Source: Cryptomeria japonica
Lineage: Eukaryota > Streptophyta > Pinopsida > Cupressales > Cupressaceae
Assembly: GCF_030272615.1 (NCBI RefSeq)
Contig: NW_026729137.1
Span: 1-64,000, forward strand
Length of the DNA: 64,000 bases
Direction: 5' to 3'
Part shown: positions 10,241 through 21,860 of the stretch, piece by piece
Position numbering within the stretch: position 1 is the first letter of the stretch
Layout of the letters: each line of letters starts with the position of its first letter
Translations under genes and position numbers: made by a program
The notes under the pieces: generated by a model
The model's input: the letters and a program-made list of their open reading frames with translations, nothing else
Told to the model about the DNA's origin: nothing
Database searches by the model: none

Positions 10241-12089
10241 ATTGGTTGAGGAGTTCGGTTGGTTTAAGGTATACATTATCTCAGATGGGTTAGTGGTGTC
10301 TTGGTGGGGCCAGGGATGTTGCCATGTCCTCATCGGACATGTAGGTCATATGACATAGTGTCTCTGGGGTTCATTTCAGGTAGCGGAGGTGTGGTTGTGC
10401 AGTCAGGGGACTGTTTTATTTTACAATAGATTCTTTCTAGGTTTAAATATCGAACGTGGAATGTCTGCAAGTATTCGTTGGGATTTGCAATAAGGGGAAA
10501 TTCTCAAAATTTCCTGCGTCGCGGTATTGCGAGACATCATCACAGAGTTGGGTGAAATTGGGAGTGGACAATAGGATTCCAGGAGCAAGGCACAAGGTTG
10601 GATCATTCCCTCAAACTTCAAAAGCAAAGTATTTATGAATGGTTATGTCTCTAAGGAATTCATGAGTCTTGTGTCAATACGTGAAAAAGAAGATATCAGT
10701 TACAATGTACAGAGAGAAAATCTCATAAGGATTGTGGGGTATGATTAGGAAAGTGAAAATTAGAACAATAGGTCTGGTGTAGGATAAAAAAAGGTGGAAC
10801 TACTCATAGCCGGTTGCAAGGCCTGATGAGAAATTACGACAGGTCGTGCACTCAAATCTCCTCATACCAACCTTGATAATTGTAAAGTGGTAAGGAATGC
10901 TCCAAACAACAGAAAATACAAACAAAAGTACACATCTAGTGCTTTAGGTAAGATTTATCTCATCCTTCAGGGAAGATAAAGCGGTCAGGAATCTAAAAAA
11001 AAGAGACAGATCTGGTCTTATCATTTCTAGATAGCTACCCAAAGTGTTCATGAGTTGTTCTTTTAAAGGGATGTTTCCAAGAAGAGTGAATGCAAGCGAG
11101 AGTTTCTATTGTTGCAGAGATGGTTCATCACTTTGGCTTAAGTTGCATATGCAAGGATGAAACTTTTTAAGTTTAGTGCAGGAGGCTATTTCACACTGAA
11201 GAGAGAGCCCTCGGCGCGGTGTGGAGATTGGTGGCCTCCATTATTGGTGGAGGTCGGCAAAGGTGTAATAGATTTGTGTATGAGGCAGTAATATGCCCAA
11301 TGATTGATATTCTAGACTCCAAGGAGATTTGTATCCAAAGGATAGATGGTTTTATCCATGTTGTGGATGGCCAGGCCATAGCCAATGCAATATTGGATTT
11401 AGAGTCAAAGAAGTGAGAAAGTATTTTGGGTATGTATTTCAACACCGCCAATAATTTCTCCTCTTAATCTGAAGAGGACTTTGATTATGAGAATGAGGAG
11501 AGTGATCAACCAAAGGCAGAGAAGGAAAGGAAGAAAACCTTCATCGAGGACGCCTGGGAGGTGTACCAGGTTGGGGTAATTACCAGGAATATGGCACCAT
11601 TCCAAAGGTTGCTGGATGCGGATGATTGATGGCTCTTGCCGGCTCCTTCTATAAAAGTGGTGGAAATTAGAGATTTGTTGGCTATAATTCTCCAATCAAT
11701 CTAGGTTTTGTCTGCCTAATAGGGTTTTTTTCTATTATGTAGTAGAATATAATGTAAGAGTTTCCAAGCAGAGTTCAAGGATTTGATGGGGGTTATGGGT
11801 TAATAGAATCTGAGGAACTAGTAGCCCCAATATTCTATTCCTCAGAGGCACAGTTTGAGCCTCATGCGTATCACCTAAGATGGGGTTTGTCATATGTTTC
11901 AGTCTTCTCTATTAATCTTAGTTTTGGAGGTCTCAATCTCCAAATTTGTTCACAATTGTAATGGAGATTTGTTTGATCATATTGAAGTGTAATCTTCTTA
12001 GGTTATTCAAATAATCTTGGTCCTCTATATGAACTTGATTGTAATCCTAGTTCTATATTTATTCATTTTATAGGCCCATGCCTTTTGCT
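10241..12089 (+). other. Long LINE tail after RNase H, unrecognised
   Basis: About 1.85 kb lies between the RNase H end and the A tail, unusually long for a LINE 3' untranslated region. Parts still look coding: 11219-11416 has an open frame, and a charged stretch with EEDFDYENEESDQPKAEKE follows near 11470-11540. No domain is recognised. It may be a C-terminal extension or a second inserted sequence. Confidence 0.5.
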
Positions 12090-12104
12090 AAAAAAAAAAG
12101 CATG

Positions 12105-13150
12105 AATGTTGGAAAGCATCTAGGGTTTATTGTCTCTCATAGCAAAATCAAAGTTGACATGAATAAGATTGATGCAATTGTTAGCATGCCTCCACCTAAG
12201 AACATCTCACAACTTCATATTCTGCAAAGAAATATTTAGGTAATTTATATATTTGTCTCTCAATTGGTTGATTGTACCCTTCCATTCATGTGTTTGTTGA
12301 AGAAAGATGTATGTTTTCAATGGCATGGTGAATGTCAAAAGGATTTTGATGCTATCAAAATCTATTTGTCTAATCCTCCTATTCTAATGTTGGTTATCTA
12401 GGATAGACCATTCATGCTTTATTTTTCAATGTCATTAAAAGCTTTGGTATCCTTATTGGCTCGATATCATGATGGTGGTAGAGAGAGTGTTCTATTACAA
12501 TAGTTATCATTTGATCAACTATGAAACTCAATACCCTATGATGTAAAAGAAGTTCATTGCTCTCATCTTTGTAACAACAAAGTTAAGACACCAAATTCCT
12601 CATGTAGAAACACAAGTGATTGTTAAAAATTATCTTCTTAAACATCTCTTTTAGAGGGCTGGTCTATTTAGAAGGTTAGCAAAATAGGTGATGTTTCTTT
12701 CGGAGTTCAAACTTAAATTCATAACTCAAAAATCAATCAAAGGTCAAGTTGTCATTGATTAGTTAGTGAAATTGCCTTAGCCTACATCGTTCCCTACTTT
12801 ATATTTTAACCCAAATGAGAATTTGTTTACAATTAACCATGAACCTATATGGGAAATGTATTTCGATGGATTGGGATGCTAGACAAGTTCCACTGCAAGT
12901 GTGGTCTTAATCTTACCTAAAGGACAACTAGATCCTCTTTCCTTTTGACATGAATTTCACTATATAAAAAATATCACTCAATACGAAGCCCTTATTTCCA
13001 TCTTGTGTGTCATGATTGCTTTTGAGGTTACACATATTTGTCTTCATGGTGACTCTAAACTCATTGTAAATCAAATCATGGGAGAATATTATGCTAAATA
13101 ATCTAAGCTATCTTAGTATAAATATTTGGCTTTGAATTTGCTTAGTCAAT
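12105..13150 (+). pseudogene. Tat-like RT C-terminus and two RNase H domains
   Basis: This resumes the interrupted RT: GKHLGFIVSHSKIKVDMNKI, MPPPKNISQL and FQWHGECQKDFDAIK are the thumb and connection motifs. It is followed by a degraded retroviral-type RNase H. A second, archaeal-type RNase H follows at about 12840-13135: MYFDGLGC, QYEALISILCVMIAFEV and HGDSKLIVNQIMGEYYAK. The additional RNase H is a hallmark of the Tat lineage. Multiple stops are present in all segments. Confidence 0.78.
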
Positions 13151-13499
13151 TCTCTTCTTATACTATCAATAGTCCTTGTAGGTGAAAAAAACGTCATTTG
13201 AATATAATGACAAGTGAAACTTTCCTTGTACAGCTTCACTTTAGAGTAGACAAGTCTCAATTTGTGGTACAAGTTATTTGGTCTCCTATTATTTATAACA
13301 AACTTGAACTCAATAGTCTTATGTGTGCTCACATAGACTTAGGGGAATGTTTTTCTTACATATACAACTATTTAAAATATAGAAGTTTTCCCAACAAGAT
13401 GGTAAGAATACTCATGTTTAATTTCAAATATTTCAGCTCATCATATTATCCTTTCTAATGTTATTTATCAGAAATATTTTATGGTCTTTTTCTTTGATG

Positions 13500-14600
13500 T
13501 CTTACTAAGGCTGAAATACATCTTGCCCTTCAAGGATCTCATTTAGGCTCTAGGGGTGGATACTTTTAGGGTAAATCCTTATTACATAAGGTGAATCCCG
13601 TGGGATGCTATTGGCAGGTGATGGAACAATATTCCTCTGCCTTTATCAAGAAATGTCCTCAATGTCAGCAACAAAGCAATCTTATTTAAAATCCTTCACG
13701 ATAACTCTGTACTCAAGCTTCCCCTTGGCCATGTGAAACTTGGGGTCTTGATATTATTGTAAAAATATCTCCCCCTTCTTATAAAGGACATACCTTAATC
13801 ATAACTACTACGTATTTCATCATGAAGCGTGTCGAGGCTAATCTGCTAAGGTCCACTATTGCAAAAGCAATTTGCAACTTTCCTCTAATTAACATAATTT
13901 CTTATTTTGAATCATCTTCTACCCATATTTTTTATGCTACCACACCATTTAAGAACAAGGATGTGAAGCAATTTCTCAAAATATTTCCTATTCAACCTCT
14001 ATTTTCTACACCTTACTATCCTTAATCCAATATCAATGTTGGGAATTCAAATAAGACAATTGAATGGATCCTAAGTAAGACATTCGATAAGAATAGTAAA
14101 TATTGGTATATATTCAATTGACTTATGCATTATGGACCCATCATACAAGTGTTCATACAACTACTAGTACTACTATGTATAACCTCATGTATATCTAGAG
14201 TTGGAAATTATTTCTTTGTGTGCTTCCCTTAGGGGGTTGATTGACGACGACAATTACCATACTAACCATTTCAATTATCTTGAATTTCTTGAAAAGCATC
14301 AACTAAAGGCCCTTGAACATGTTCAAGCCTATAAAAAATCTTTATCATGACAGTATAATCAAAATGTTCTTTCACACACATTTGATATAGGTAAGTATAA
14401 TCAAAAAAATAAAATTCTTGTACCTTTGATATGACCTCATTCTCTATGATAATTATAGAAATGTAAATGTGCCACCCAACCAAAAGGGGAAGTTCAACCC
14501 TAATTGGTTAGATCCATACATCATCACCTCTGACTATACTTTCTATTATTATGGTCTATCTGAGATCGATGGTAAACTATTAAAAGAACATTTTAATGTA
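13500..14600 (+). pseudogene. Tat-like integrase relic
   Basis: Integrase landmarks appear in several frames. CPQCQQQSN is the zinc-finger CxxC. ASPWPCETWGLDI is the first catalytic block. TTYFIMKRVEANL follows, then FSTPYYP with a stop and SNINVGNSNKTIEWIL for the glutamate block. A chromatin-side tail reads QKGKFNPNWLDPYIIT near 14480-14525. Stops and shifts are frequent, so this is the oldest-looking pol in the window. Pyrimidine-rich DNA starts right after it. Confidence 0.72.
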
Positions 14601-14604
14601 ATGC

Positions 14605-14810
14605 ACAAATGCTCTATCTCTATTTATTTGTCTCTCCTTCTCTCCCACTCTATCTTTATCTTTACTCATGTATTCCACTCTACATTTCTCTCTCTCTCTC
14701 TCTCTAGACCTCTTTCACTCCCTCTCCCTCTCTCTATATTGTCTTGTATCTTAATCAGTATGACATCATCTATATCTCTCTATCTCCCTCTCCCTCTATA
14801 TCTCTCAATA

Positions 14811-14858
<48 letters not shown>

Positions 14859-14960
14859 TTTTTATCTTTCTCTATCTTTATCTCTCCATTAACCTCTCAC
14901 TCATTTCTATTTATGTGTCTCTCTCTTCCTCTCTCACTCTCTCTTCCTTTCTCCCCTTCT
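14605..14960. repeat. Pyrimidine block with (TC)n core
   Basis: The plus strand is almost only C and T with scattered A (TCTCTATCTC types). A pure (TC)n run of about 40 bases lies near 14813-14854. Open frames rich in Ser, Leu and Pro on both strands here are artefacts of the repeat. Confidence 0.9.
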
Positions 14961-15720
14961 ATCTTCATCCCGAAACAGCACGAGTCCCCTATGGCTTCAT
15001 CGAACTTGACTGAAGGTTGGTTTCTCACTCTGGGGTTCCGTTCTTGGTAGTGACCATGCCTTGAAGCCACCAAAAAAGTGGCGATGCCCAAACAGTCAAC
15101 CCTTGGACTACCCCCAGTTTGCAATGATCCTCCCTCATTTAGTAGCTACAGGTCCCCTCTTCATGCCCGCCATGAACCAACCAAATCCACCCCAAGGGGA
15201 TTGCTGGAGTGCAAGAGCTATATCCGAGAGCTCAGCTTTAAGATCTTGGTCAGCCAGCTAGCTTCATTCAGAAGAAATATACATTGCAGTTTCCATCCAT
15301 GGGCAACATTTTCATCAATCATGAGCCTCATAGAATTGTATCTAGTAGGAGGACGGACTACTAGCTCCTGCTTGCTGAGAAAGACTGGGCCACTCACCAA
15401 ACTTGCTACCCCCAATTAAAAGTACCGTTCTGGGGTGGGCAGCCCTATCCTTTAAGCTCGATCCAATGGGGTTAGTAGGGTTGCCCGAGTTGGGAGATTT
15501 TTCCCTATTTAGTGATGGACCTATCTCACCCTTGATTGCTGAATTTTGTGAGCTTAGTTGCTTGAGCATAGTTGCTCTATCTCTGTAACATCTTCCTCAA
15601 GAGAATGCTTCATAGTACTCATGAATAATTAGGAAGAGTACGGGGCAAAATGACACGAATTTGGCGAAAAGGCGATCGGCAAAACCTGACAATTGTAGTG
15701 CCCCGCCAATTTGAGTGTCT
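14961..15720. other. GC-richer segment, unidentified
   Basis: Base composition changes sharply to roughly half G+C, unlike the AT-rich surroundings. Open frames exist on both strands (for example 15078-15419 plus and 15218-15415 minus), but no protein domain is recognised. Possible sources are an organelle-derived insertion, a captured gene fragment or a GC-rich transposon. The sequence alone does not decide. Confidence 0.4.
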
Positions 15721-15848
15721 AAGATAACTTGCATCAATTTTTTGGTTACCAATTATTATCTAAATTGCTAATAAATTGGAACAGAGAGGGGGCATCCTTT
15801 TTGTTGCCTTTATTTTAGCATTGTTTTTTTCTTTTCCGTCACGGATTT
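15721..15848. other. AT-rich spacer
   Basis: Unremarkable sequence between the GC-richer segment and the direct repeat; no gene seen. Confidence 0.5.
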
Positions 15849-15953
15849 GGAGAATGATGTGGCCTAACCAATCCCCCTCCTTCGAAAGTCAGGGTCTTGG
15901 TCCGGCCTCTTGGACGAAGTTGGAGAATGACGAGGCCTAACCAATCCCCCTCC
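15849..15953. repeat. 32-bp direct repeat, period 73
   Basis: GGAGAATGATGTGGCCTAAC and its continuation (15849-15880) recur at 15922-15953 with two substitutions. A matching GC-rich background links it with the unidentified segment just upstream. Confidence 0.85.
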
Positions 15954-16009
15954 TGAGGTCGGGAGATTTGGCCTCAGGGAACAAGGGACAAGGGGGTCTT
16001 TCTAGACTT

Positions 16010-16375
16010 TCATATCTACATCCCTTTATCTATCTATCTATCTGTACCTTTCCATATTTCTCCTTCCATCTCTCCCTCAATCTCTATCACATTATCTCTC
16101 TATTTCTCTCTACCCTTATATCTCTCCCACTCTCGACCTCTCTATATCACTTCTATCTCTGTATTAGTCTTTCTCTCTCCTCTATCTCATTCTCTCATGC
16201 TCTTGATCCCTCACTATATATTTAGCTATTCCATCTCTATGTATCCCTCTCATCATTCTCCTTATCTCTTTCTATCCTTCTATCCATATCACTCTCCTCT
16301 ATGTCCATCTCCATCTCCTTACCCCTCTCTTTTGCTCCCACTCTCCCCCCTCTATCTATCCCTTTCTCCTTGTTG
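16010..16375. repeat. Pyrimidine block (TATCTC-type), copy A
   Basis: Degenerate TATCTA/TCTC repeats with almost no G. This is one of the pyrimidine-block copies whose right flank is conserved (see 16376-16630). Confidence 0.85.
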
Positions 16376-16630
16376 AAAACATAATATAAGCCTATTGGTA
16401 ATGTAACTTGATTATCTTATTGATTTGGAGTTTTTGTATCAATTATATGTTTAGCTCCCTATGAGTGGATACATAGTTTATTTGAAGCTATCACTTCTCC
16501 ATTGAGACCTTTGCTGCACAAACTACATATATTGCACAAATGTATGCAAATAAATAAACTTTTTTTTTCTTTTTAACCTTCCACGGTGTATCCATTGCAC
16601 ATCAAGATGTGACAAGTACTTTTAAAGACA
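16376..16630 (+). repeat. Conserved right flank of pyrimidine-block element, copy A
   Basis: The stretch reads ACATAATATAAGCCTATTGG, then ACTTGATTATCTT, GGATACATAG, AAGCTATCACTTCTCCATTG and GCACAAAC. The same ordered motifs follow the pyrimidine blocks at 58161 and 61937, so the block and flank form one dispersed repeat family. Confidence 0.8.
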
Positions 16631-17217
16631 TTAATGCCATTGAAACTTGCACTAATGTTTTTAACAAATCAAATTATAAAAATTATATATGATAAGACCT
16701 TGGATTAACACATAAAATTGACTAAATTATGAATTTTTAAATAGAATACCGTGCATTCATAAATGATTTCTAAATCTCTTCCTCGTAATTTTCAGATGGT
16801 TGATCAATCTAGGAAAACTCTAAGGCCATAATTTGGCAACGTATGTTTCAGAGTCAAGCGTAGTATGTGGACAATTATTGTCCATTCATGAGATGGATAG
16901 AGTATTGACTTTTATCGGTAAACTGAATGATTTTCACTTTTCATAGGAATTTTTAAGCAGAAAGCTGTGTATTTCTTTTGTAGAATTGCGAAGCTTCAGA
17001 TAAATCTAGGGGAATTGTTGTAGTTTTAAAGAGAAAAGAAAAGGAAAGAAAAAATCTAACACACTACCATCATGTCTGTAAAAAGTATCAATTGGTTGAT
17101 GACTAAATAGGTAATTGGCCAAAACTTTAAACTGGAAATAACCATTGGCATTAAGAGCAGTAACAAGTACATCACATTTACAAAGAAGGCAGAAAAGGGT
17201 AATGCTTCTGCACGAAT
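16631..17217. other. AT-rich intergenic, no gene seen
   Basis: No coding potential, RNA gene or repeat was recognised. It lies downstream of the minus-strand NIMIN-like gene and may contain its 3' untranslated region. Confidence 0.5.
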
Positions 17218-17592
17218 CTACTCTTCTACGGTAGACTCAACATTCAGATCAAAACTCCTCACACCCATATTTTGATCTCTTCCAATACAAGGCTTTTCAC
17301 ACACCACCGAAGTGCTTGTGTTGTTAGAACAATCACTAAAACTACTATCTTTCCCGGCTAAGGCGGAAAAATCTTCCCATTGGAAAGAGAGCTTCCATGG
17401 AGATTTACCTTGGATAAAATTGCCACCCACAATCTGAGATGTGGGTGTTTCTCCTGCAGAGGGGAAATTCATTTGCCTCTGTTTATAAAGCTTGTGCATT
17501 GCATGAATTCTGTCCACCAGAGCAAAAAATTCTTGGACTTCATCTTTTTTGTTATCTTCTGCTGGACGTTTCCTGCCCTTCCCCCCTCGCAT
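17218..17592 (-). CDS. NIMIN/NRR-like NPR1-interacting repressor
   Basis: The 124-residue protein starts at the ATG whose first base is 17592; an in-frame GTG at 17655 is unlikely as a start. It has a basic nuclear-signal-like N-terminus (GGKGRKRPAEDNKK), then the family helix DEVQEFFALVDRIHAMHKLY, then PWKLSFQWEDF, like the PW-xxx-F-xxEDF block of rice NRR. A C-terminal SFDLNVE resembles an EAR repression motif. NIMIN/NRR proteins bind NPR1 in the nucleus and dampen salicylic-acid-induced defence genes. The frame is uninterrupted, single-exon and of normal family length, and transposon relics surround it. It is the only intact host-like gene found. The family call rests on motif reading and is fairly secure; expression is unknown. 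Confidence 0.78.
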   Translation of the reverse strand: MRGGKGRKRPAEDNKKDEVQEFFALVDRIHAMHKLYKQRQMNFPSAGETPTSQIVGGNFIQGKSPWKLSFQWEDFSALAGKDSSFSDCSNNTSTSVVCEKPCIGRDQNMGVRSFDLNVESTVEE

Positions 17593-17791
17593 TTCTTTTT
17601 TCCATGCTCTCCAAACTTGTGCTCTTGTTCCTTGCAACCCATGATAATATCTCACAGAAGTTTTGATAATGGATTACAGGCTCTGATCCAAAAATTCACA
17701 CAATTTAATTTTCAAATAATAATAGTTTCTTGGAATCACAGATTGTAATCCGAAATTCACACACAATCTAATTTAAAAACAATAACAAAAA

Positions 17792-17798
17792 TTATATA
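17792..17798 (-). promoter_or_regulatory. Candidate TATA box of the NIMIN-like gene
   Basis: TATATAA on the minus strand lies about 200 bases upstream of the chosen ATG, a plausible distance for a plant promoter with a leader. The region is AT-rich, so chance occurrence is possible. Confidence 0.35.
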
Positions 17799-17799
17799 T

Positions 17800-18090
17800 A
17801 ATAGCATTAAATCTTGATCCTCCTGAAAATAGACCGATTTAATTGCTGGTGAGGATTATCTTTTAATTCCTAGATGGATGGTAGTCCACCTCACATTCTC
17901 AGGCCAGCTTTACCAGATTCGAACCTATTATGGGTTCTTCCAGTTTTTTCTCTAACTAAAAACAAAGAGATCTATGGAGGAAAGTTGAATCGATGCCTTC
18001 ATTTCATCAGCTCTAAGGCCTTTTATCATTGCTGTTGGCAGGAAATACGTCATCTACCTTACAGTGGCAATAAGTGTGGTCTAGCCTTAA
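17800..18090. other. Upstream region of NIMIN-like gene, no gene seen
   Basis: An 88-codon open frame (17874-18140) has no recognisable domain and runs into the tandem duplication. Treated as promoter or intergenic DNA. Confidence 0.4.
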
Positions 18091-18274
18091 ACCATACATT
18101 AAGCAGCATATTAAGCTTAAAGAATGTTAGTCAATTCTGAGTGTTTAACACTTTTCGGTCTAGAAATGTATTCTTAGTGTGACCATATACATTAAGAAAC
18201 ATATCAAGCCTAAAAAATGTCAGTCAACTCTGAGTGTTTAACATTTGTAAGTCTAGAAGTGTAAGCTTAGTGTG
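18091..18274. repeat. 91-bp tandem duplication
   Basis: ACCATACATTAAG...CTTAGTGTG (18091-18181) is repeated at 18182-18274. About four fifths of the bases are conserved, including TCTGAGTGTTTAACA and GTCTAGAA. Confidence 0.88.
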
Positions 18275-19169
18275 TGTGGTTTAAGTCGTTCCATTGGCGT
18301 GGCCAAAAGAATTCCATGCATTAGGCCATTAAGTGAACCAATGAGATGAAAGGTATTCCAGGTGGGATCCACAGCCCACCCACATTTATCGGAAAAGCAA
18401 AAACGATTCCACGCTACATTTATTATGAAAAGTAAGATTTGGATTTAGTCATACATGAAATATTGTAAGCTCATTTTTTTAAAATTTAAAATAGAGATTT
18501 ATCTATTTATAATTAAGGTTTGTAGGTGTAACTCATCAATATAGCACCATGTGTAGTCTAGTGGAAAGTGTTCAAAAAATAACTTTTTAAAATATGGAGT
18601 AGCTAAACAAAAAAACATTTGTTGTTAGTAGTATATCCAACACAAATGGACCAATAGTTGAATGCAGAAAAAAAAATTGTTGTTATGAAAACCATACATA
18701 AATATATAAAATACAACTTATATCCAACACAAATAGACCAATAGTTGAACACTAGAACCTATTGACAATCTTTTACATTTCATAAAAAAATAAAGGTAGT
18801 TAGTGTGCTCACCTTTTATATTTGTGATAAGAAATATTATTAATATAAAATACTCCAATTCATATGCATTGCTACCTAGTAGTATATGCATATAAATAAA
18901 AAAATACACTATGACAACAATAGATGTTTAAATGGGTACAAGTATTGGTCACTATGACAACTATTCATATGTTTTCATGTATTCAAGTATTGGTCCATTT
19001 TAACCAACATTTGGTTATTTTTTTCTTTATATGTGGACTATTTACTTACAATATATAGTATAAATATAATATGGTAAGAATGGATATTATAAGCACGAGA
19101 GTGTATACAACTATTAGACCTTGTACAACTATTGGCCCCTCCCCTAATCAGAATTCTTAGAAGTTTTTA
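18275..19169. other. AT-rich intergenic, no gene seen
   Basis: No gene recognised. It includes a GC-richer strip (18290-18420) with a CCAATGAGATG motif and GTGGGATCC. Otherwise it is AT-rich. Confidence 0.45.
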
Positions 19170-19660
19170 TTATATAGAAAGAGAATTTTTATAAATGATC
19201 AAAATTTATATAAAATTATTCTAATATATAGCTTTTGTCTATATAATTTTATTCATAATATATGTTCAATGATGAAAGTAATGTCAAATATATTTGTTTT
19301 ACTAGATTTGTTTGAAAGAAAAAAATATTTAATTATGAAATATTTTTTGATTGAACATTTGAATATATAATTTTAATTTTTCATTGATTCATAATTAAAA
19401 TTTAAGTTCTTAAATTACAATTATATAATTTTTAATGTAAAGTTTTCTTGATATGTTATCGTTTTAAAATAATGTAGTTTCATGATATTATGAGACTATA
19501 CACTTTATTGAATATTCTCAATGTAAAATATAATTATTTCACTTTAAAAAAAAATAAAAGGTTTAAATTTAATATTGTGTAATAAGTATTATCCAATATG
19601 TACACATAAAATACTAAATAATTATTGATTTTAAGTTAATTTTAAAAACTACTAAATATT
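19170..19660 (+). repeat. AT-rich dispersed repeat, copy 1, left part
   Basis: The ordered motifs CAAAATTTATATAAAAT, GAAAAAAATATTTAATTATG, ATTCTTAAATTAC-type stretches and AGGTTTAAATTTAATATTGT also occur in the same order at 24190-24745. Identity is patchy but the order is long enough to exclude chance. Confidence 0.65.
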
Positions 19661-21580
19661 TCAGCTCATAGTCCTTTCCTATTTTCTAATGTTTGATATT
19701 AAAAGGGTGAAGAAAATATATCCTTCATGATTTTTTTGAAACAAAATGTACTTTCTTCGAATCTTCATTTAATACTACCTTTCAATGGAGTGCATAGGAA
19801 GGAGCAATGGAAGTTTTATGATTTATAAAGGAGAGGTAAAGACTGATGAAGATGAAGTGAAGGATGATCTTGTCGGTGTGCAAGCCACAAGGAGGTGGAG
19901 CATATCATGTATCTATGGTCCCTTCCAAGGATGATGGCGATTTTAGTGGGAGGGGACTCTTGACTTTTGTTGGTCTCTATTTTTTCCTTGGATATACACA
20001 CTTGGGGTCACAAAGACATTTATTATGGTGGTCGCTTGGTGTGATGAGATCATGGGTTGTGGAAGGGGAAGCTTGTGTTGTGCTAGAATGGGGTTTGATG
20101 GTCTTCCTCACCCATTGTTTTCCAATCCTTTAGTGGTGAGTCTAGCCTCTAGCATTAGAGGAGGCTCTTCTAATGTTACCCTTGGTATCTTGAGATCCTA
20201 CTATGGGGGTCTTTTCACTATATTTCCCTTATTCATGGTGTGGTCGATATCCTTCAGGGGTTTGTTGCTCTCCTTTATAGTTTTCAGTTGCTAAGATATA
20301 GGGGCTTCTATTGTTCTTCATAGGCTGACCTTTATGAAGGGTTTTGTTGGTGGTGTCACCTCTATTTCTCTAATATGTGATGGTTTATTCTTGTCATTTA
20401 GTGGCTGGCAATTCATTTTGGTTATTAATGGGTGTTCATTTTGGTCATTAATGTCATTTTTCTTTTACCTATTGGTTCTTTTGTGGGTATGCCTTTTTTT
20501 CAGAGATCTGGTGCTTTTAATGGAAGATCTGCTAGGGTTTGGTCTTTGGCTAACATAGTTGAGGATTTCTCTACCCTTTTTAGGGTTGGCCTCCTATTAG
20601 TTTTGAGGGGTATGTTTCTAATCTATTCTTATATTTTCATACATAGTTATATTTCTCTTGGTGGGACCTTTGTTCTTTTCCCCAGCCTTGAGCTACTAGC
20701 TTCCATTTCCCTTGGAGCCATTTTTGTTGGGGCTCCCTATTTTTGGTTAAGGGTTCTTTATGATTTTGAGAAGATGTTTATCCTTGTGTATTTAGATGGA
20801 ACGATGTGGTTTTAGGATACGAGATTTCTTATGTGGGATCATTAAGCATTTTTTCTTGCCCTCCTTTGTGATACTCCTATTTAGGTGGAGTCTTCTCTAT
20901 AAAGGAGGAGAACCTAATTGTGGAATTGGGCAAGGCTTGGTTCTCTCTACTTATTTATTCCTCTTTCATTGATCCTATAGAAGTGGAGGCGTCTCCTATT
21001 GTGGTAGAGAATGGTATTTTGGAAATGGTTAGAAGTTGCAATAAGAGGGATTTTGTAGCTCTTTTTGTGGTTAGTTGCATTGGAGTTTGTGATGCCTTCA
21101 ATCTTTTTCTCTATCCTTCTTCTTGTATGGAGGTGGAGACCAAGGTGGAGTTTCAGATTTTGGTGATCAATGGGACATTCTTTCTGCATCAAATGAAGGT
21201 TTTGAGAGCCTTTGCAAAGTCAATTATTTTAGTAAGTTTATTATGTAATATATTTATTTTACCAAGGTTAAGGTTATGGGAGCCTTTTTCAAATAGATTG
21301 TTAAGGTTAAGGGAACCTAGAAAAACCCTTTTCTTATGACTATTCGAATAGTTTGGTTTGTTGGCTTTGGCTTTTATTTTTATAGAAGGTTCTTCAATGA
21401 TTAGCATTTGTTGTAAGTCTATGTGGTGGATGCTACTTGCTTATGCCATATATAATTGCAATGTCCTGTAAGTGAGTTCTAGATCCTTGCAAACTTCAAG
21501 GGTTCTACGTCCCTTCAAAACTTGTTTTACGGGGGTTTAAGTCCCCTCAAAACCTACTTTACCCCTAATAAAAATTAAAA
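19661..21580 (+). other. T/G-rich segment, candidate insertion in copy 1
   Basis: The strand is strongly T- and G-rich. Overlapping hydrophobic frames (19864-20133, 20025-20294, 20432-20815, 20920-21339) reflect composition, and no domain is recognised. In copy 2 of the flanking repeat the corresponding left and right parts are adjacent, so this 1.9 kb may be an insertion. Confidence 0.4.
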
Positions 21581-21589
21581 TGTACTTTC

Positions 21590-21860
21590 TTAGTATTTAA
21601 CCCTAATCCATACATGAGTGTTTATAGGGACACTAGTATATGAAGCCACTAATTGATATTCCAATAGAAATGAGCTTAAAATAAAGGTACCCCATACCCT
21701 TGATGAAAGTTATTCTTTAGATCCTCTCAGTTGTGGTAGGGTGAACAATCTATAAGTAATGTAAAACATAGATTTATACAACATATATCTAATAGAATCA
21801 CTTGAAAACATAATTGAATGATTTCACAATTCGATTTCTTTTTATCAAACCTTATTGATG
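21590..21860 (+). repeat. AT-rich dispersed repeat, copy 1, right part
   Basis: GTATATGAAGCCACTAATTG, GTGAACAATCTATAAGTAAT and GATTTCACAATTCGATTTC match motifs of the right part of copy 2 (24790-24970) in order and orientation. Confidence 0.6.

Larger units (their letters stand above)
9605..12099 (+). mobile_element. 5'-truncated LINE inserted into Tat pol
   Basis: The inserted DNA starts within the C-terminal part of a LINE ORF2 (RNase H) and ends in a ten-A tail at 12090-12099 after CCATGCCTTTTGCT. Directly after the tail the Tat RT resumes (GKHLGFIVSHSKI). The 5' truncation and A-tail are typical of target-primed reverse transcription. No clear target-site duplication could be found, so the 5' boundary may have lost bases. 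Confidence 0.82.

Noticed and set aside
15078-15419. 113-codon open frame in the GC-richer segment
   Set aside because: No recognisable domain, and frames on the opposite strand are equally open; kept only as an unidentified segment.
20025-21339. Hydrophobic frames that look like membrane proteins
   Set aside because: The T/G-rich strand produces Phe, Val, Leu and Gly runs in any frame; no start context, motif or continuity.
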